This document shows, one piece after another, positions 16,801 to 24,593 of a stretch of DNA of 64,000 nucleotides. A program made the translations under genes and the position numbers. Position 1 is the first letter of the stretch, and every line of letters begins with the position of its first letter. This stretch comes from CAZEPJ01 sp964514105 (GTDB lineage: Bacteria; Desulfobacterota; Desulfocorpusculales; Desulfocorpusculum). The notes under the pieces were generated by a model, which was not told the origin of the DNA, did no database searches, and saw nothing but the letters and a program-made list of their open reading frames with translations. The stretch covers positions 124,001 to 188,000 of the forward strand of contig CAZEPJ010000002.1 of assembly GCA_964514105.1 (NCBI GenBank), given 5' to 3'.

Positions 16801-17033
16801 CGGGTGAACAGCCGGATCATAACGGGCTGCGCCTCCCCGGCGGCCCGTGCGCGGCACAGGATGCTCGCGTGCCCCTCGTGAAGGATGACCTCGATCTGGT
16901 ATTCGTCGATGTGCGTGCGGCCCCTGCCCACCTCGTTGCCGCACGAGGGGCACTGGGTGACGTCCTCTGCCAGCAACTGCCCGCAACGGTAGCAGAGCTT
17001 CACGTGCCGCCCCCCGGTCCGGGCCTCAACCAT
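13893..17033 (-). CDS. Zinc-ribbon/pseudokinase-transmembrane-trypsin-like protease-TPR fusion
   Basis: A 1046-residue multidomain protein. A zinc ribbon (Cys14, 17, 28, 31) is followed by a protein-kinase fold (about 45-290) whose catalytic residues are lost: the VAIK Lys is Arg74, HRD reads HLT (169-171), and DFG reads DYK (190-192), while the DTRSDIWSLG segment is kept. One membrane helix (about 325-344) leads to a periplasmic trypsin-like protease with apparent triad His403 (TSRHVAC), Asp497 (DDFAVLRV) and Ser574 (GGNSGGPV). The C-terminal 450 residues are helical, TPR-like. The cytoplasmic half probably binds ligand or partner without phosphorylating. The ATG at 17033 lacks a good ribosome site; a GTG at 17003 is possible. 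Monocistronic. Confidence 0.82.
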   Translation of the reverse strand: MVEARTGGRHVKLCYRCGQLLAEDVTQCPSCGNEVGRGRTHIDEYQIEVILHEGHASILCRARAAGEAQPVMIRLFTRQSAVDEAVAARLKRELEALRKLPEGRFVRHLDIRQSSDGVWYRVSEWIDAENWGDLARSGALDDYRTAFDVFRQILTGVEILHSAGHLIPHLTLNDVMVLRTEDGRFQIKIDYKLSRFLNPKLDRPPPMLRHLLSCHPDIVNRRPLDTRSDIWSLGKIFVEILTGEFEIDDPAARVEQLAVPHEVRVLLRTMLAEDPDLRPRNAGDVAAALKGIGDGQIREAQRRGLEMAGPGPRPGRPWAGIGWTGTAVGLLAVLLLAVGLALIVRRSGPPDISEEYASRYAPSIAFVLVHYRIKDGNQTAYENRSEGTAFLADRNGHLLTSRHVACPWLEDGAFQAVARHLKEAGRSPELEYRVYLWFEGSRAFNRSAGFIESPDLADLYFLESAFRSQGTPGVEIAGVARHPTATRQLISSPLKDDFAVLRVFPIPEGLRPLPLAQGLDARTIPRLSRIITLGFPLGSRTQAADVSVSVTRGSVRRSFEDAIQIDASLYGGNSGGPVIDGRGTVIGIASGVATERAQGLLPTVTPLWHLAMVLPITKAAAFLEELRAGQVKWNGIQDFALEARLKRIRGEARQGRWAEAARVADAERERSSDPSVVLAAAMMRWCAGDEEAARRLFGQAVSMDPEGGLAKFMCLVIDWWRDRLAANPYRRELNAADWGSPLEFLGYLTRVLEGGVSREAALGAWDTPAEKSWIHWACAMRIQKAGDPAGAEGLLREAVLVAPADSWEGFLSAASLEGLQRQLLEAAADALAWGRYRSELDAFRERLREVRQEQEGRKTKLEAVLAPLQKDSISLDERVKALAQAAQIEPENGRILEELAFLRAAQGAWEPALDSTRAFLQREGRENARRLTLGILEGVLLSALGRGEEARACMEAFAARTRDPWHRAVAEALLGKRGSEALVKEAAGSPEKLLTLHLALGAWAEGRAERRRALEEYREVLASLLDTWVQFDFARERFEALRRAAE

Positions 17034-17072
17034 CCTAACTATCCGATGAGACTGCCTTTATTTGCCAGCTAG

Positions 17073-17101
17073 AGCGTAGATGGTTGCAGCGGGGATGTCA
17101 A
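17073..17101 (-). promoter_or_regulatory. Predicted promoter of the pseudokinase-protease gene
   Basis: On the minus strand a perfect -35 TTGACA (17101-17096) stands 17 bases from TACGCT (17078-17073), about 40 bases before the ATG at 17033. The -10 box is weak. The divergent gene has its own promoter at 17223-17250. Confidence 0.45.
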
Positions 17102-17222
17102 GCCAACCCCTGGGCGGGCCAGGGGCGGGGAGGCCAGCTGGACGGGGCCGTCGCCCTGGGCTGCAGGGGGTATGGTGCTCCCCTCCCTAGGCAGACTCAT
17201 CCCAGGGGCGGCCCGCACTGCC

Positions 17223-17250
17223 TTGCTTTCCTCCCATGATTCTGTATGAT
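17223..17250 (+). promoter_or_regulatory. Predicted sigma70-type promoter
   Basis: TTGCTT (17223-17228) and TATGAT (17245-17250) are separated by 16 bases, giving an expected transcript start near 17257 and a short leader before the ATG at 17301. This fits a sigma70 promoter for the small exported protein and perhaps the following gene. Confidence 0.5.
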
Positions 17251-17300
17251 CCCCCAAGGGATTCGCACCTCAATCCATGTCAATCAGAGGAGGGGCAAAG

Positions 17301-17639
17301 ATGAAGGGCAAGGTGTGGCTGGCCGTTGTCACCGTCGTCGGGCTCTCGCTGATCCCCCTGGCCGGGGCATGGGCCCAGGCCCAGCCGGCGGCCAAACCGG
17401 CCCCGCAGCTGGCCGATATCCAGATCCACAGCGGCGACAGCATCAAGAGCGTGCTGGAGCGCCTGGTCGGGCAGGATGTGACGCTCGCCGTGGCGAACGG
17501 CGGGGAGATTACGGGCAAGGTGACCAAGGTGGAGGCCCTGGTGGTGCACCTCTCCAGGCTCGTGGGCAGGGAGTTCTTCGACGCGGTGGTGCGCCTCGAT
17601 TCCGTCAATGTCGTCACGGTGCGGGTGAGAACCAAGTGA
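17301..17639 (+). CDS. Small exported protein, possible Sm-like beta fold
   Basis: A 112-residue protein with a clear Sec signal peptide (KGK, a hydrophobic core, and cleavage after GAWAQA). The mature domain of about 80 residues has alternating short strands (DVTLAVANGGEITGKVTKVE, then LVVHLSR and VNVVTVRVR), a pattern like an LSm or small SH3-like barrel. No catalytic residues or cysteines are present. The ATG at 17301 follows AGAGGAGGGG. The next gene starts 39 bp on and is also exported, so the pair may act together in the periplasm. Family not recognised. Confidence 0.72.
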   Translation: MKGKVWLAVVTVVGLSLIPLAGAWAQAQPAAKPAPQLADIQIHSGDSIKSVLERLVGQDVTLAVANGGEITGKVTKVEALVVHLSRLVGREFFDAVVRLDSVNVVTVRVRTK

Positions 17640-17648
17640 CGGGGAGGC

Positions 17649-17669
17649 GCCGAGGCCCCGGCTTTTTTT
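17649..17669 (+). terminator. Weak intrinsic terminator or attenuator
   Basis: A GCCG/CGGC stem (17649-17652, 17659-17662) is followed by seven T residues (17663-17669) between the two small exported genes. The stem is short, so partial read-through into the next gene is likely. Confidence 0.35.
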
Positions 17670-17678
17670 GGAGGGAAG

Positions 17679-18047
17679 ATGAGGTTGCGTGGATGGGCGC
17701 TGGCGTGGTTCGCGGGGCTGGCAGCCGCGTCCGTGGCGGGATGGGCGTGGGCCGAGCTGTCCCAGGAGGCGTGGACCCGGGAGATGAATGAGGAACTTCC
17801 CCCGCTGCTGTGCGGGGCGGAGACCTACTTTCGCACCTGCTTCCATGTGAACCGCTCGGAGTGCCAGGCGGCGGCGGCGGCCGGCCTGCGGGCGTGCCTG
17901 GAGGAGATCAGGGGGCAACTGCCGGCGGCCATGAGCGACGAGGACGCCCAGGCGTGGAGCCACGATCTGGGCGTCTGCGTGGGAAGCGCCATGGCACGTG
18001 CCCTGGACGACCGGCGGGTGGCAGGCGACAGATGCAAGAGAAGGTAA
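17679..18047 (+). CDS. Small cysteine-containing periplasmic protein
   Basis: A 122-residue protein with a signal peptide (basic start, hydrophobic core, cleavage near GWAWA). The mature part is mostly helical and holds six cysteines, in LLCGAETYFRTCFHV, SECQAAA, RACLEE, GVCVGS and near the C-terminus DRCKRR, suggesting disulfides. The ATG at 17679 follows TTGGAGGG. It is probably co-transcribed with the gene upstream. No family was recognised. Confidence 0.7.
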   Translation: MRLRGWALAWFAGLAAASVAGWAWAELSQEAWTREMNEELPPLLCGAETYFRTCFHVNRSECQAAAAAGLRACLEEIRGQLPAAMSDEDAQAWSHDLGVCVGSAMARALDDRRVAGDRCKRR

Positions 18048-18053
18048 GGGGCT

Positions 18054-18074
18054 GGGGGCTCGCCCGAAGCCCCC
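18054..18074 (+). repeat. GC-rich hairpin after the small exported gene
   Basis: GGGGGCT and AGCCCCC form a perfect 7-bp stem with a 7-base loop just after the stop at 18047. It lacks a T run, so it may be a weak terminator or an mRNA-stabilising hairpin. Confidence 0.35.
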
Positions 18075-18100
18075 TGGTCCCCGACCCGTGCCGAGCAGCC

Positions 18101-18467
18101 TTGGGCGCGGCTCCGGGGAGCATCCAGCTGGAGTCCAGGGCCAAGAGGATCATCCGGAACCGCGAGGCCAATGGGGGGCCGCTGGGATCAGGAGGCCGCC
18201 GGACCCCTTGGACGGCTTCAACGGCCTCCTCATGCGCTGCTGCAAGAGGATTCCCCTGGACCGGCGGGGGAAAGCGCTCACGGCCGTGGCCGCTGCGGCG
18301 GCCACCCGCCGCGTCCCGCGCCTCGCCCATGCCGTCTGTGCCGGGGCCAGCAGGCAACAGATCCGGGGGGCTGGGGCCGTCGGCGTGGGGCGCGGAGGGG
18401 GCCCGGCTTGGCGGCGGTTCGGGACTCTCTCCCGGCCACCCTGGACGAGATCGAGGAAGGCATCTGA
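18101..18467 (+). pseudogene. AhpD/carboxymuconolactone decarboxylase-like gene, frameshifted
   Basis: The stretch between 18048 and the next gene is not empty. Three reading frames in succession give parts of a CMD/AhpD-like helical protein: an N-terminal piece containing AKRIIRNREANGG, a central piece containing IPLDRRGKALTAVAAAAATRR and RLAHAVCAGASRQQIRGA, and a C-terminal piece ending LPATLDEIEEGI with a stop at 18467. The last two pieces would join if one C were added in the GGGGGCCC run near 18396-18404. The CxxC redox motif of AhpD is absent (RRVP at that place). It could be a true pseudogene or an assembly indel. The start is uncertain; 18101 is the first plausible in-frame codon (TTG). 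Confidence 0.45.
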
Positions 18468-18504
18468 AGAGCCCGGCTCGGCGAGCATGCGCGGAGGGGA
18501 TCTG

Positions 18505-19623
18505 GTGAAGTTCATGGGCCGATCCAAGTGGGAACTGGACACGCCGTGTCTGGTCCTCGATCGCGACATCCTGGAGGCCAACATCCAGAACATGCAGGGT
18601 CACGCGGCCGCATGGGGAAAGCAGCTCAGACCCCACGCCAAGACCCACAAATGCACGCGCATCGCCCGTATGCAGGCGGAGGCGGGGTGCGTCGGGATCT
18701 GCGCCGCCAAGGTATCGGAGGCGGAGATCCTGGTCCAGGAGGGGTGCCGGGGGGTGCTCGTCACCTCCCCGGTGGTGACCGGACAGAAGATACGGCGACT
18801 CTTGGCGTGCGCGTCCATCGCCCCGGACCTCATGGTCGTGGTGGACCACCCGGAGAACGCCCAAGGGCTCAGCCGTGCGGCCGTGGAACAGGGCCTCACC
18901 CTCAACGTGCTGGTGGACCTGGACCCGGGCATGGGGCGCACCGGGGTGCCCTTTGCCCAAGGGCTGGACCTGGCCGACCTCCTCAATGGGCTGCCCGGCC
19001 TGAACCTTTGCGGGGTGCAGTGCTACGCGGGCCACGTGCAGCATATCGCCTCGTTCGAGGATCGGCGCATGGCCTCTGTCGACTGCATGGGGCGGGCCGC
19101 CGAGGTGGTCCGCGGCATGCGGGCCGCGGGCCTGCCCTGCGGGATCTTCACCGGCGGGGGCACCGGGACCCACGACATCGACTGCGGCATCCCCGAGGTC
19201 TCGGAGCTGCAGGTGGGCTCGTACGTCATGATGGACGCCGAGTATTTGGCCGTGGGCTCCGCCGCCGACCCCGCCCGTTTCGCGGGATTTCCCCCTGCCC
19301 TGACCATCCTGACCACGGTGATCAGCGTCAACCGCCCGGACTTCGTCACGGTGGACGCCGGCCTGAAGACCCTCTACCACCACGGCGGCGCGCCCACCGT
19401 GGTGCGCCCGGAGGGGTTGGCCCTGAGGTACGAGTGGTTCGGCGACGAGCAGGGGATGCTCCTTTACCAAGGGGAGACGCGGAGCCTCCGTTTGGGCCAG
19501 GTGGTGGAACTGGTGGTCTCCCATTGCGACCCCACGGTCAACCTTTTCGACGTCCTTCACGTGACGTCCGGGGACGCGGTCGTGGACCTCTGGCCCATCG
19601 ACATGCGCGGCTGCTCCCGGTGA
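18505..19623 (+). CDS. D-threonine aldolase-like PLP enzyme
   Basis: A 372-residue enzyme of the alanine racemase-like fold III family, closest in motif pattern to metal-dependent D-threonine aldolase, which cleaves D-3-hydroxy amino acids to glycine and an aldehyde. The PLP lysine is Lys46 in RPHAKTHK. The divalent-metal site His and Asp appear in the C-terminal SHCDPTVN. GTG at 18505 is the best start: GGAGGGG lies 6 bases upstream; ATGs at 18487 and 18514 are alternatives. It leads a plus-strand run with a PfpI-like gene 43 bp downstream. Natural substrate not determinable. Confidence 0.85.
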   Translation: MKFMGRSKWELDTPCLVLDRDILEANIQNMQGHAAAWGKQLRPHAKTHKCTRIARMQAEAGCVGICAAKVSEAEILVQEGCRGVLVTSPVVTGQKIRRLLACASIAPDLMVVVDHPENAQGLSRAAVEQGLTLNVLVDLDPGMGRTGVPFAQGLDLADLLNGLPGLNLCGVQCYAGHVQHIASFEDRRMASVDCMGRAAEVVRGMRAAGLPCGIFTGGGTGTHDIDCGIPEVSELQVGSYVMMDAEYLAVGSAADPARFAGFPPALTILTTVISVNRPDFVTVDAGLKTLYHHGGAPTVVRPEGLALRYEWFGDEQGMLLYQGETRSLRLGQVVELVVSHCDPTVNLFDVLHVTSGDAVVDLWPIDMRGCSR

Positions 19624-19666
19624 ACCCCCCCATCCGCAGAGAACCGAGACGGAGCGGACGTGACCC

Positions 19667-20287
19667 ATGGAGCGAAAACAGGTCGGTATCCTGATCTTCG
19701 ATGACGTGGAAGTGCTGGACTTCTGCGGCCCGTACGAGGTCTTCTCTACCACCCGGCTGGACGAGGCGCGCCGCCGCGAGGAGCCGTCTCCGTTTCATGT
19801 CCTCCTGGTGGCCGAGAGGGCCGGCCCGGTGCGGGCTGCGGGAGGGATGCGGGTCCTGCCCGATGTCACGGCCGTGGACTGCCCCCCCCTGGACGTCCTG
19901 GTGGTGCCGGGAGGTTGGGGGGTGCGCAGGGAGATCGGCAATGGGGCCCTCGTCGACTGGATTCGGCAGCGGGGTGGGGAGGCGGGCACCATCACGTCGG
20001 TCTGCACGGGCGCCATGCTCCTGGGCCAGGCCGGGCTCCTGGACGGCCTGCACGCCACCACCCACTGGCGATCCCTGGGGTGGATGCGGGACACATTTCC
20101 GACCGTCACCGTGGAGGAGGGCCTGCACGTGGTGCAGGACGGCCGCGTCTTTACCTCGGCGGGGATCTCCGCGGGCATCGACCTGGCCTTGCGCGTGGTG
20201 GCGCATCTGTGGGGCGAGGCCCTGGCTCGGGCCACGGCCCGGCACATGGAGTACCCCTTTCCCGAGGACAACCGACGGCGGGTGTGA
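19667..20287 (+). CDS. DJ-1/PfpI family protein, isonitrile hydratase-like
   Basis: A 206-residue class-I glutamine-amidotransferase-like protein. The nucleophile elbow holds Cys113 in SVCTGAMLLG, and the DGLHATTHW motif that follows is typical of the isonitrile hydratase and AraC-N-terminal subgroup. The early Asp/Glu region (FDDVEVLDFCGPYEVF) is conserved. It has no helix-turn-helix, so it is an enzyme or chaperone and not a GATase-type transcription factor. It is 43 bp after the D-threonine aldolase gene. Reaction uncertain. Confidence 0.8.
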   Translation: MERKQVGILIFDDVEVLDFCGPYEVFSTTRLDEARRREEPSPFHVLLVAERAGPVRAAGGMRVLPDVTAVDCPPLDVLVVPGGWGVRREIGNGALVDWIRQRGGEAGTITSVCTGAMLLGQAGLLDGLHATTHWRSLGWMRDTFPTVTVEEGLHVVQDGRVFTSAGISAGIDLALRVVAHLWGEALARATARHMEYPFPEDNRRRV

Positions 20288-20441
20288 GGCCCCTGCCAGC
20301 GATCCCCGGAAGTCCGGCGCAGACGCCCTCCATGGCGCGCATTGCGGACCAGCGGGGTTCTGCACTGCTGTCACATGGGCGCACGGGGGGAGAGCGGGCC
20401 CGGTCAAGCCCCCAGTGAGATTGCAGAGGAAAGGACGAGGC

Positions 20442-21677
20442 ATGAGCGACGCAAGTGCAGCGCGATCCAGCGGCAAAGGCCCTCTGGACGGGATCCGGGT
20501 CGTGGAGTACGGGGTCTTCCATGCGGGTCCCGGGGCCACGGCCATCCTGGGCGACCTGGGGGCCCGGGTGATCAAGATCGAGGCGGGGGCCGGCGATCCC
20601 GAGCGGTATTGGTGCCGGGTCGGGGACGTGGACTTCTCCTTCCCCCATGGCGAGAGCATGATGTTCGAGTTCTCCAACCGCAACAAGAGCGGGATCTGTG
20701 TGGATATCAAGACCGAGCAGGGGCGCGGGATCTTCCACCGGCTCATCGAGTGGGCGGATGTCTTCCTCACCAACCTGCGCAAGAGCACCAAGGTCAAGAT
20801 GGGCCTGGACTATGCCTCCCTGTCCCGGCTGAACCCTCGTCTCATCCACGCCAGCGTCTCCGGGTACGGCCCCCGGGGACCGGCCAGCGACGTGGGGGCG
20901 TTCGACCCCATGGGACAGGGGCGCTCCGGGATGATGTTCGTCACCGGATCCCAGTCCCCCTCCCTGATCCACCTGGGCGTCCTGGACCAGGCCACGTCCA
21001 TCGCCATGAGCCACGCCATACTGGCCGCCCTGGTGGCACGGGAGCGGCAGGGCGTGGGCCAGGAGGTCCACGTCTCGCTGTACAGCACGGCTCTGTGGCT
21101 CCTGTACGCCAACCTCATGGCCGTGGGAACCCTGGGGGTGGACCCGGGCGTGCCGGGGGATCGATACCGACAGTCCCCCCTGCGCAACGCCTTTCGCTGC
21201 GCGGACGGCAAGTGGATCATCGGGGTCCATCACCCCGAGGACAAGTACTGGCCCAGGCTCTGCAGGGCCACGGGGCAGGAGGGGCTGCTGGAAGACCCCC
21301 GATTTGCCGATGAAGCCGGGCGACACGCCCATTGCGGGGAGCTCGTGGGGATCTTCGAGGCGGTTTTCGCCCAGCGGACCCGGGACGAGTGGATGGAGCT
21401 GCTTCCGTCCGCCGGGCTCATGTTCGGGCCCGTCAACCGGGTCGAGGAGGTCCTGACAGACCCCCAGGCACTGGCCAACGAATACGTGGTCACGTACGCC
21501 CACCCGGTTGCGGGGCGCGTGACGGTCCCGGGATACCCGGCCCACTTCAGCGTCAATGGCGCCGGGGTGCGGGGTCCAGCCCCGGCCCTGGGCGAGCACA
21601 CAGACGAGGTGCTCCTGTCGCTGGGGTACTCGCAGGACGATCTGCGGGCCCTGCGCGACCGGGGGGTCATCCGCTGA
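20442..21677 (+). CDS. Class III CoA transferase (CaiB/BaiF family)
   Basis: A 411-residue CoA transferase that moves CoA between carboxylic acids through an aspartyl intermediate. The probable nucleophile is Asp155 in GAFDPMGQGRSGMM. N-terminal LDGIRVVEYG, GDLGARVIKIE and the C-terminal GPVNRVEEVLTDPQ are family landmarks, and the length is normal. The ATG at 20442 follows GAGGAAAGGACGAGG. A VOC-family gene begins 15 bp downstream, so CoA-ester chemistry is likely shared. Substrate pair not visible. The 154-base spacer before it holds no clear gene. Confidence 0.9.
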   Translation: MSDASAARSSGKGPLDGIRVVEYGVFHAGPGATAILGDLGARVIKIEAGAGDPERYWCRVGDVDFSFPHGESMMFEFSNRNKSGICVDIKTEQGRGIFHRLIEWADVFLTNLRKSTKVKMGLDYASLSRLNPRLIHASVSGYGPRGPASDVGAFDPMGQGRSGMMFVTGSQSPSLIHLGVLDQATSIAMSHAILAALVARERQGVGQEVHVSLYSTALWLLYANLMAVGTLGVDPGVPGDRYRQSPLRNAFRCADGKWIIGVHHPEDKYWPRLCRATGQEGLLEDPRFADEAGRHAHCGELVGIFEAVFAQRTRDEWMELLPSAGLMFGPVNRVEEVLTDPQALANEYVVTYAHPVAGRVTVPGYPAHFSVNGAGVRGPAPALGEHTDEVLLSLGYSQDDLRALRDRGVIR

Positions 21678-21692
21678 GAGGAGAGGGAGGCC

Positions 21693-22091
21693 ATGGTCAA
21701 GGGGATCAATCACTTGGGGATCGTGGTGGAGAGCATCGACAAGACGGTGGATTTCCTTCGGGACACCTTCGGCGCACAGGAGGTCTCGCGCATGGAGTTC
21801 CCCAAGCTGGAGCAGGTCTCCGCCATCGTGCGCATGGGCGACAGTTTCCTGGAGCTCATGGAGCCCACGGGTCCCGATGGGGTGGCGGGCAAGTTCCTCC
21901 GGGCCAGGGGGAGCGGGCTCCATCACGTCTCCCTCCTGTGCGACGACGTGGCGGCCTTGAGCCAGAAGCTGGAGGCCAGGGGCCTGCAGGTCATCGGCAA
22001 GATGTTCGACGGTCCGGTGAAGGTGGCCTTCCTGCACCCCAGGGCCACCAAGGGGATCCTCTTCGAGCTGGCCGAGAAACCGGCCGTGTGA
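21693..22091 (+). CDS. VOC-family protein, methylmalonyl-CoA epimerase-like
   Basis: A 132-residue protein with two beta-alpha-beta-beta-beta modules of the glyoxalase/epimerase superfamily. Metal ligands fit the family pattern: His7 in INHLGI, Glu54 in FLELME, His in LHHVSLL near 77, and Glu in FELAE near 127. Family relatives include methylmalonyl-CoA epimerase and lactoylglutathione lyase. Being 15 bp after a CoA transferase favours a 2-methyl-branched acyl-CoA substrate, but this is inference. Confidence 0.83.
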   Translation: MVKGINHLGIVVESIDKTVDFLRDTFGAQEVSRMEFPKLEQVSAIVRMGDSFLELMEPTGPDGVAGKFLRARGSGLHHVSLLCDDVAALSQKLEARGLQVIGKMFDGPVKVAFLHPRATKGILFELAEKPAV

Positions 22092-22150
22092 GTCCCCCGG
22101 CGACCGGTCCTTAAGCGGGCGGCGTTCCCGCGGCCGCGCGGTCACGAGCC

Positions 22151-23119
22151 ATGGCGCTGTCCATCGAACGGTTCGTCCATTCCCGCAGGCCCCGCTGGGA
22201 GAGGCTGGAGCGCCTCCTGACGGCCCTGGAGCGCGGCAAGGCCCATGGCCTCGCCGGGGAGGATCTCTGGGCGGTGGGGCGTCTCTACCGGGAGGCCACG
22301 GCGGATCTCGCGCGGCTTCAGGCCTTTCGCCGGGACGCCGCATCTCCCGATGACCTGGAGAGCTACCTGACCCGGCTCGTGGCGCGGGCCCACGGCCAGA
22401 TCTACCGCAACGAGTCGCCCGGTTGGATCCGGCTCTGGGATTTCCTGATCCGTGCCTTTCCGGCGAGCTTTCGCGAGAACCTCCCATGGACGGCATTGGC
22501 GTCGGGGCTCTTCCTGGCAGGTGCCCTTTTCGGCTGGGCCGCCACGGTTCGGGACGACACCTTCGCCCCGCTCATCGTCCCGCCGCACCTGCTCAGGACC
22601 ATCGAGGAGGGGAACGTCTGGTTCGACTCCATCCTGGCCGTCCAGCCCCTGGCCACCAGCGTGATCATGACCAACAACATCTCGGTCACCTTTCTGGCAT
22701 TCGCCCTGGGCCTCACCCTGGGCCTGGGCACGGTGTACCTCCTGGCCTTCAACGGGCTGCTGCTGGGGACCCTGGCCGCCCTGTGCCACGGCCGGGGACT
22801 GGATATTCCCTTCTGGTCCTTCGTGGCCCCCCACGGGGTCATGGAACTGACGGCCATCTTCATCGCCGGCGGGGCCGGGCTCCTGCTGGGCTCGGCCCTG
22901 CTCGCCCCGGGAGATCTGCCCAGGAAGGCATCCCTGATCCGACGCGGGAGGGAGGCCGTCCGGCTCATCCTGGGATGCATCCCCCTGCTGGCCGTGGCGG
23001 GCATCGTGGAGGGCTTCCTCTCGCCGGCCCGCATTTCGCCCGGGGTCAAGTTCGCCCTGGCCGGCCTCCTTCTCGCCCTCTTGACGCTCTACCTCTGGTC
23101 GCCCGGCATCCGCCGTTGA
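22151..23119 (+). CDS. SpoIIM-family (DUF95) membrane protein
   Basis: A 322-residue membrane protein with a cytoplasmic helical N-terminus (about 1-110) and five or six helices. The SpoIIM family pattern is visible in FRENLPWTALASGLFLAGALFG, TNNISVTFLAFALGLTLGLG and the conserved PHGVMELTAIFIAG. In non-sporulating bacteria such proteins are encoded with MoxR ATPases and DUF58 proteins, which lie convergently 54 bp away. Its ribosome site is weak. Likely part of an envelope-related MoxR assembly. Confidence 0.85.
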   Translation: MALSIERFVHSRRPRWERLERLLTALERGKAHGLAGEDLWAVGRLYREATADLARLQAFRRDAASPDDLESYLTRLVARAHGQIYRNESPGWIRLWDFLIRAFPASFRENLPWTALASGLFLAGALFGWAATVRDDTFAPLIVPPHLLRTIEEGNVWFDSILAVQPLATSVIMTNNISVTFLAFALGLTLGLGTVYLLAFNGLLLGTLAALCHGRGLDIPFWSFVAPHGVMELTAIFIAGGAGLLLGSALLAPGDLPRKASLIRRGREAVRLILGCIPLLAVAGIVEGFLSPARISPGVKFALAGLLLALLTLYLWSPGIRR

Positions 23120-23173
23120 GCGTGCGTCGGCCAACGCCGCTTGCCCCTCGCCTTTTCCTCCCCGCTTTCCGCC

Positions 23174-24520
23174 CTACAAGAGCCCCCTGCGCTTCACCTC
23201 CAGGTACCGTTCGATTGTGGCGGGGGTAAGCGCTGCGGGGGGGACGTCCACGGCCAGGGCGCCCTTGCGGATGAGACCCGCCAGGGCCCGCCCCCGCTGT
23301 CGCATGAGGGCGTACAGGGCCACCCGGCGGTACACCTCCACCGCCCGCTGGGGGGGAGAGGCCATCATCTCCGACCATTCCGATTCGCCGACGGCCACGC
23401 ACAGGGGAAGGTGTCTGGGCCTGAGCAGCCCCACCGAGCTCAGGAGGGCCTCGGAGGCCACCTCGTCCAGGAGGTCCGTGAAGATCACCACCAGGCTTCT
23501 CCGCCTGAGGCGGGCCCGAAGCCACATGACGGCCGCCTCGTACCGGGGCTCCACCATCCGGGGCTCCAGATCCCCCACACTGTCCAGGATTCGCCTGAGC
23601 TGATCGCGGCTGCGCCGGGGCGGCACGTAGGAGAGCACCTCGTTGGAGAACGCCAGGAGGCCCACCCGATCGCCCCCCCAGAGGGCAGCGTGGGTCAAAT
23701 GGACCGCGGCCTCCAGGGCATGGTCCAGCTTGCTGCGGCCTTGGGAGACCGCCGCCATGAGGCGGCCGGCGTCCAGCATGATCATGACGATCTGGTTGCG
23801 CTGGGCCTGCTGCTGTTGGACGATGGGGCGGTCGAATCGGGCCGTCGCCTTCCAGTGGATCTTCCTGGGGTCGTCGCCGTCCACGTACTCCCGGAGGCTT
23901 TCGAACTCCCACCCCGCCTCCCGCCATCGGCTGGGTCTGAGGCCCCGGCTCCGGGCCGTCCTTCGATAGGCCGCCAGGTCGGCACGGCCATGGGGCCGAA
24001 GAGGGGGATAGACCCGCACCGTGTCGCGGCATATGCCGCCCGCGGCGGGGGTCATGGCCAGCCCCAGGGGGCCGCGGGCCCGAATCCATACCTCTCCGAA
24101 GCAGTACGTCCCCCGTCTGGGGGGGCTGATCCCGTACCGCAGGGTCGTCTCCGAGCGGGGGGCCAGGCCCGCCACCATGACCGGCGCCGCCTTCCACTCC
24201 GGGGGGGTCTGGTCCCGGACCGCGACCAGGGAGCGGCGGCCGCCGTCGTTGCGCAGGTGGATCTCCACCTCCGCCGGGATCCCCTGGGAGAGATGCTGCG
24301 CGCAGACCCGCCGGACACGGATCACCCCTCCCCTTGGGGCCAGAAGGAGGTCTGCGCCCCAGAGGCAAAGGAGGCCGAGGTTCCACATCAGCGCGCCCTC
24401 CCATTGCCACAGCACGGCCGGGATCACGCCCAGGGCGGTCAGCCCCACGGTGCGGATCGTCGGGAGCGGCAACCGCCTGGGCCATTGGAGAGCGGGGATG
24501 TGGGATCGGGGGGTGTCCAC
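23174..24520 (-). CDS. DUF58 protein (vWA-like partner of MoxR)
   Basis: A 448-residue protein with two N-terminal membrane helices (about 22-60), beta-rich extracellular segments, and the DUF58 signature LREYVDGDDPRKIHWKATAR around 235-260. A vWA-like domain follows, with a MIDAS-type start MIMLDAGR and TDLLDEV. The start is a GTG at 24520 with no strong ribosome site. It lies 73 bp after the MoxR ATPase, the standard MoxR-DUF58 pair, in which the ATPase acts as chaperone for the vWA protein. Confidence 0.88.
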   Translation of the reverse strand: MDTPRSHIPALQWPRRLPLPTIRTVGLTALGVIPAVLWQWEGALMWNLGLLCLWGADLLLAPRGGVIRVRRVCAQHLSQGIPAEVEIHLRNDGGRRSLVAVRDQTPPEWKAAPVMVAGLAPRSETTLRYGISPPRRGTYCFGEVWIRARGPLGLAMTPAAGGICRDTVRVYPPLRPHGRADLAAYRRTARSRGLRPSRWREAGWEFESLREYVDGDDPRKIHWKATARFDRPIVQQQQAQRNQIVMIMLDAGRLMAAVSQGRSKLDHALEAAVHLTHAALWGGDRVGLLAFSNEVLSYVPPRRSRDQLRRILDSVGDLEPRMVEPRYEAAVMWLRARLRRRSLVVIFTDLLDEVASEALLSSVGLLRPRHLPLCVAVGESEWSEMMASPPQRAVEVYRRVALYALMRQRGRALAGLIRKGALAVDVPPAALTPATIERYLEVKRRGLL

Positions 24521-24593
24521 CAGCGTCTTTCTGGGGTCGCGGGGTGCGGGGCCGGGCCCGCGCTGTGCTCCGGGCTGCGCCGCAGCGATCCGC

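Noticed and set aside
17069..17257. Short minus-strand frame between the divergent small-protein and pseudokinase genes
   Set aside because: Overlaps the predicted promoters and has no ribosome site or recognisable sequence.
20151..22496. Minus-strand open frame opposite the CoA transferase
   Set aside because: Spans several well-supported plus-strand genes and their ribosome sites; no domain in the translated product.
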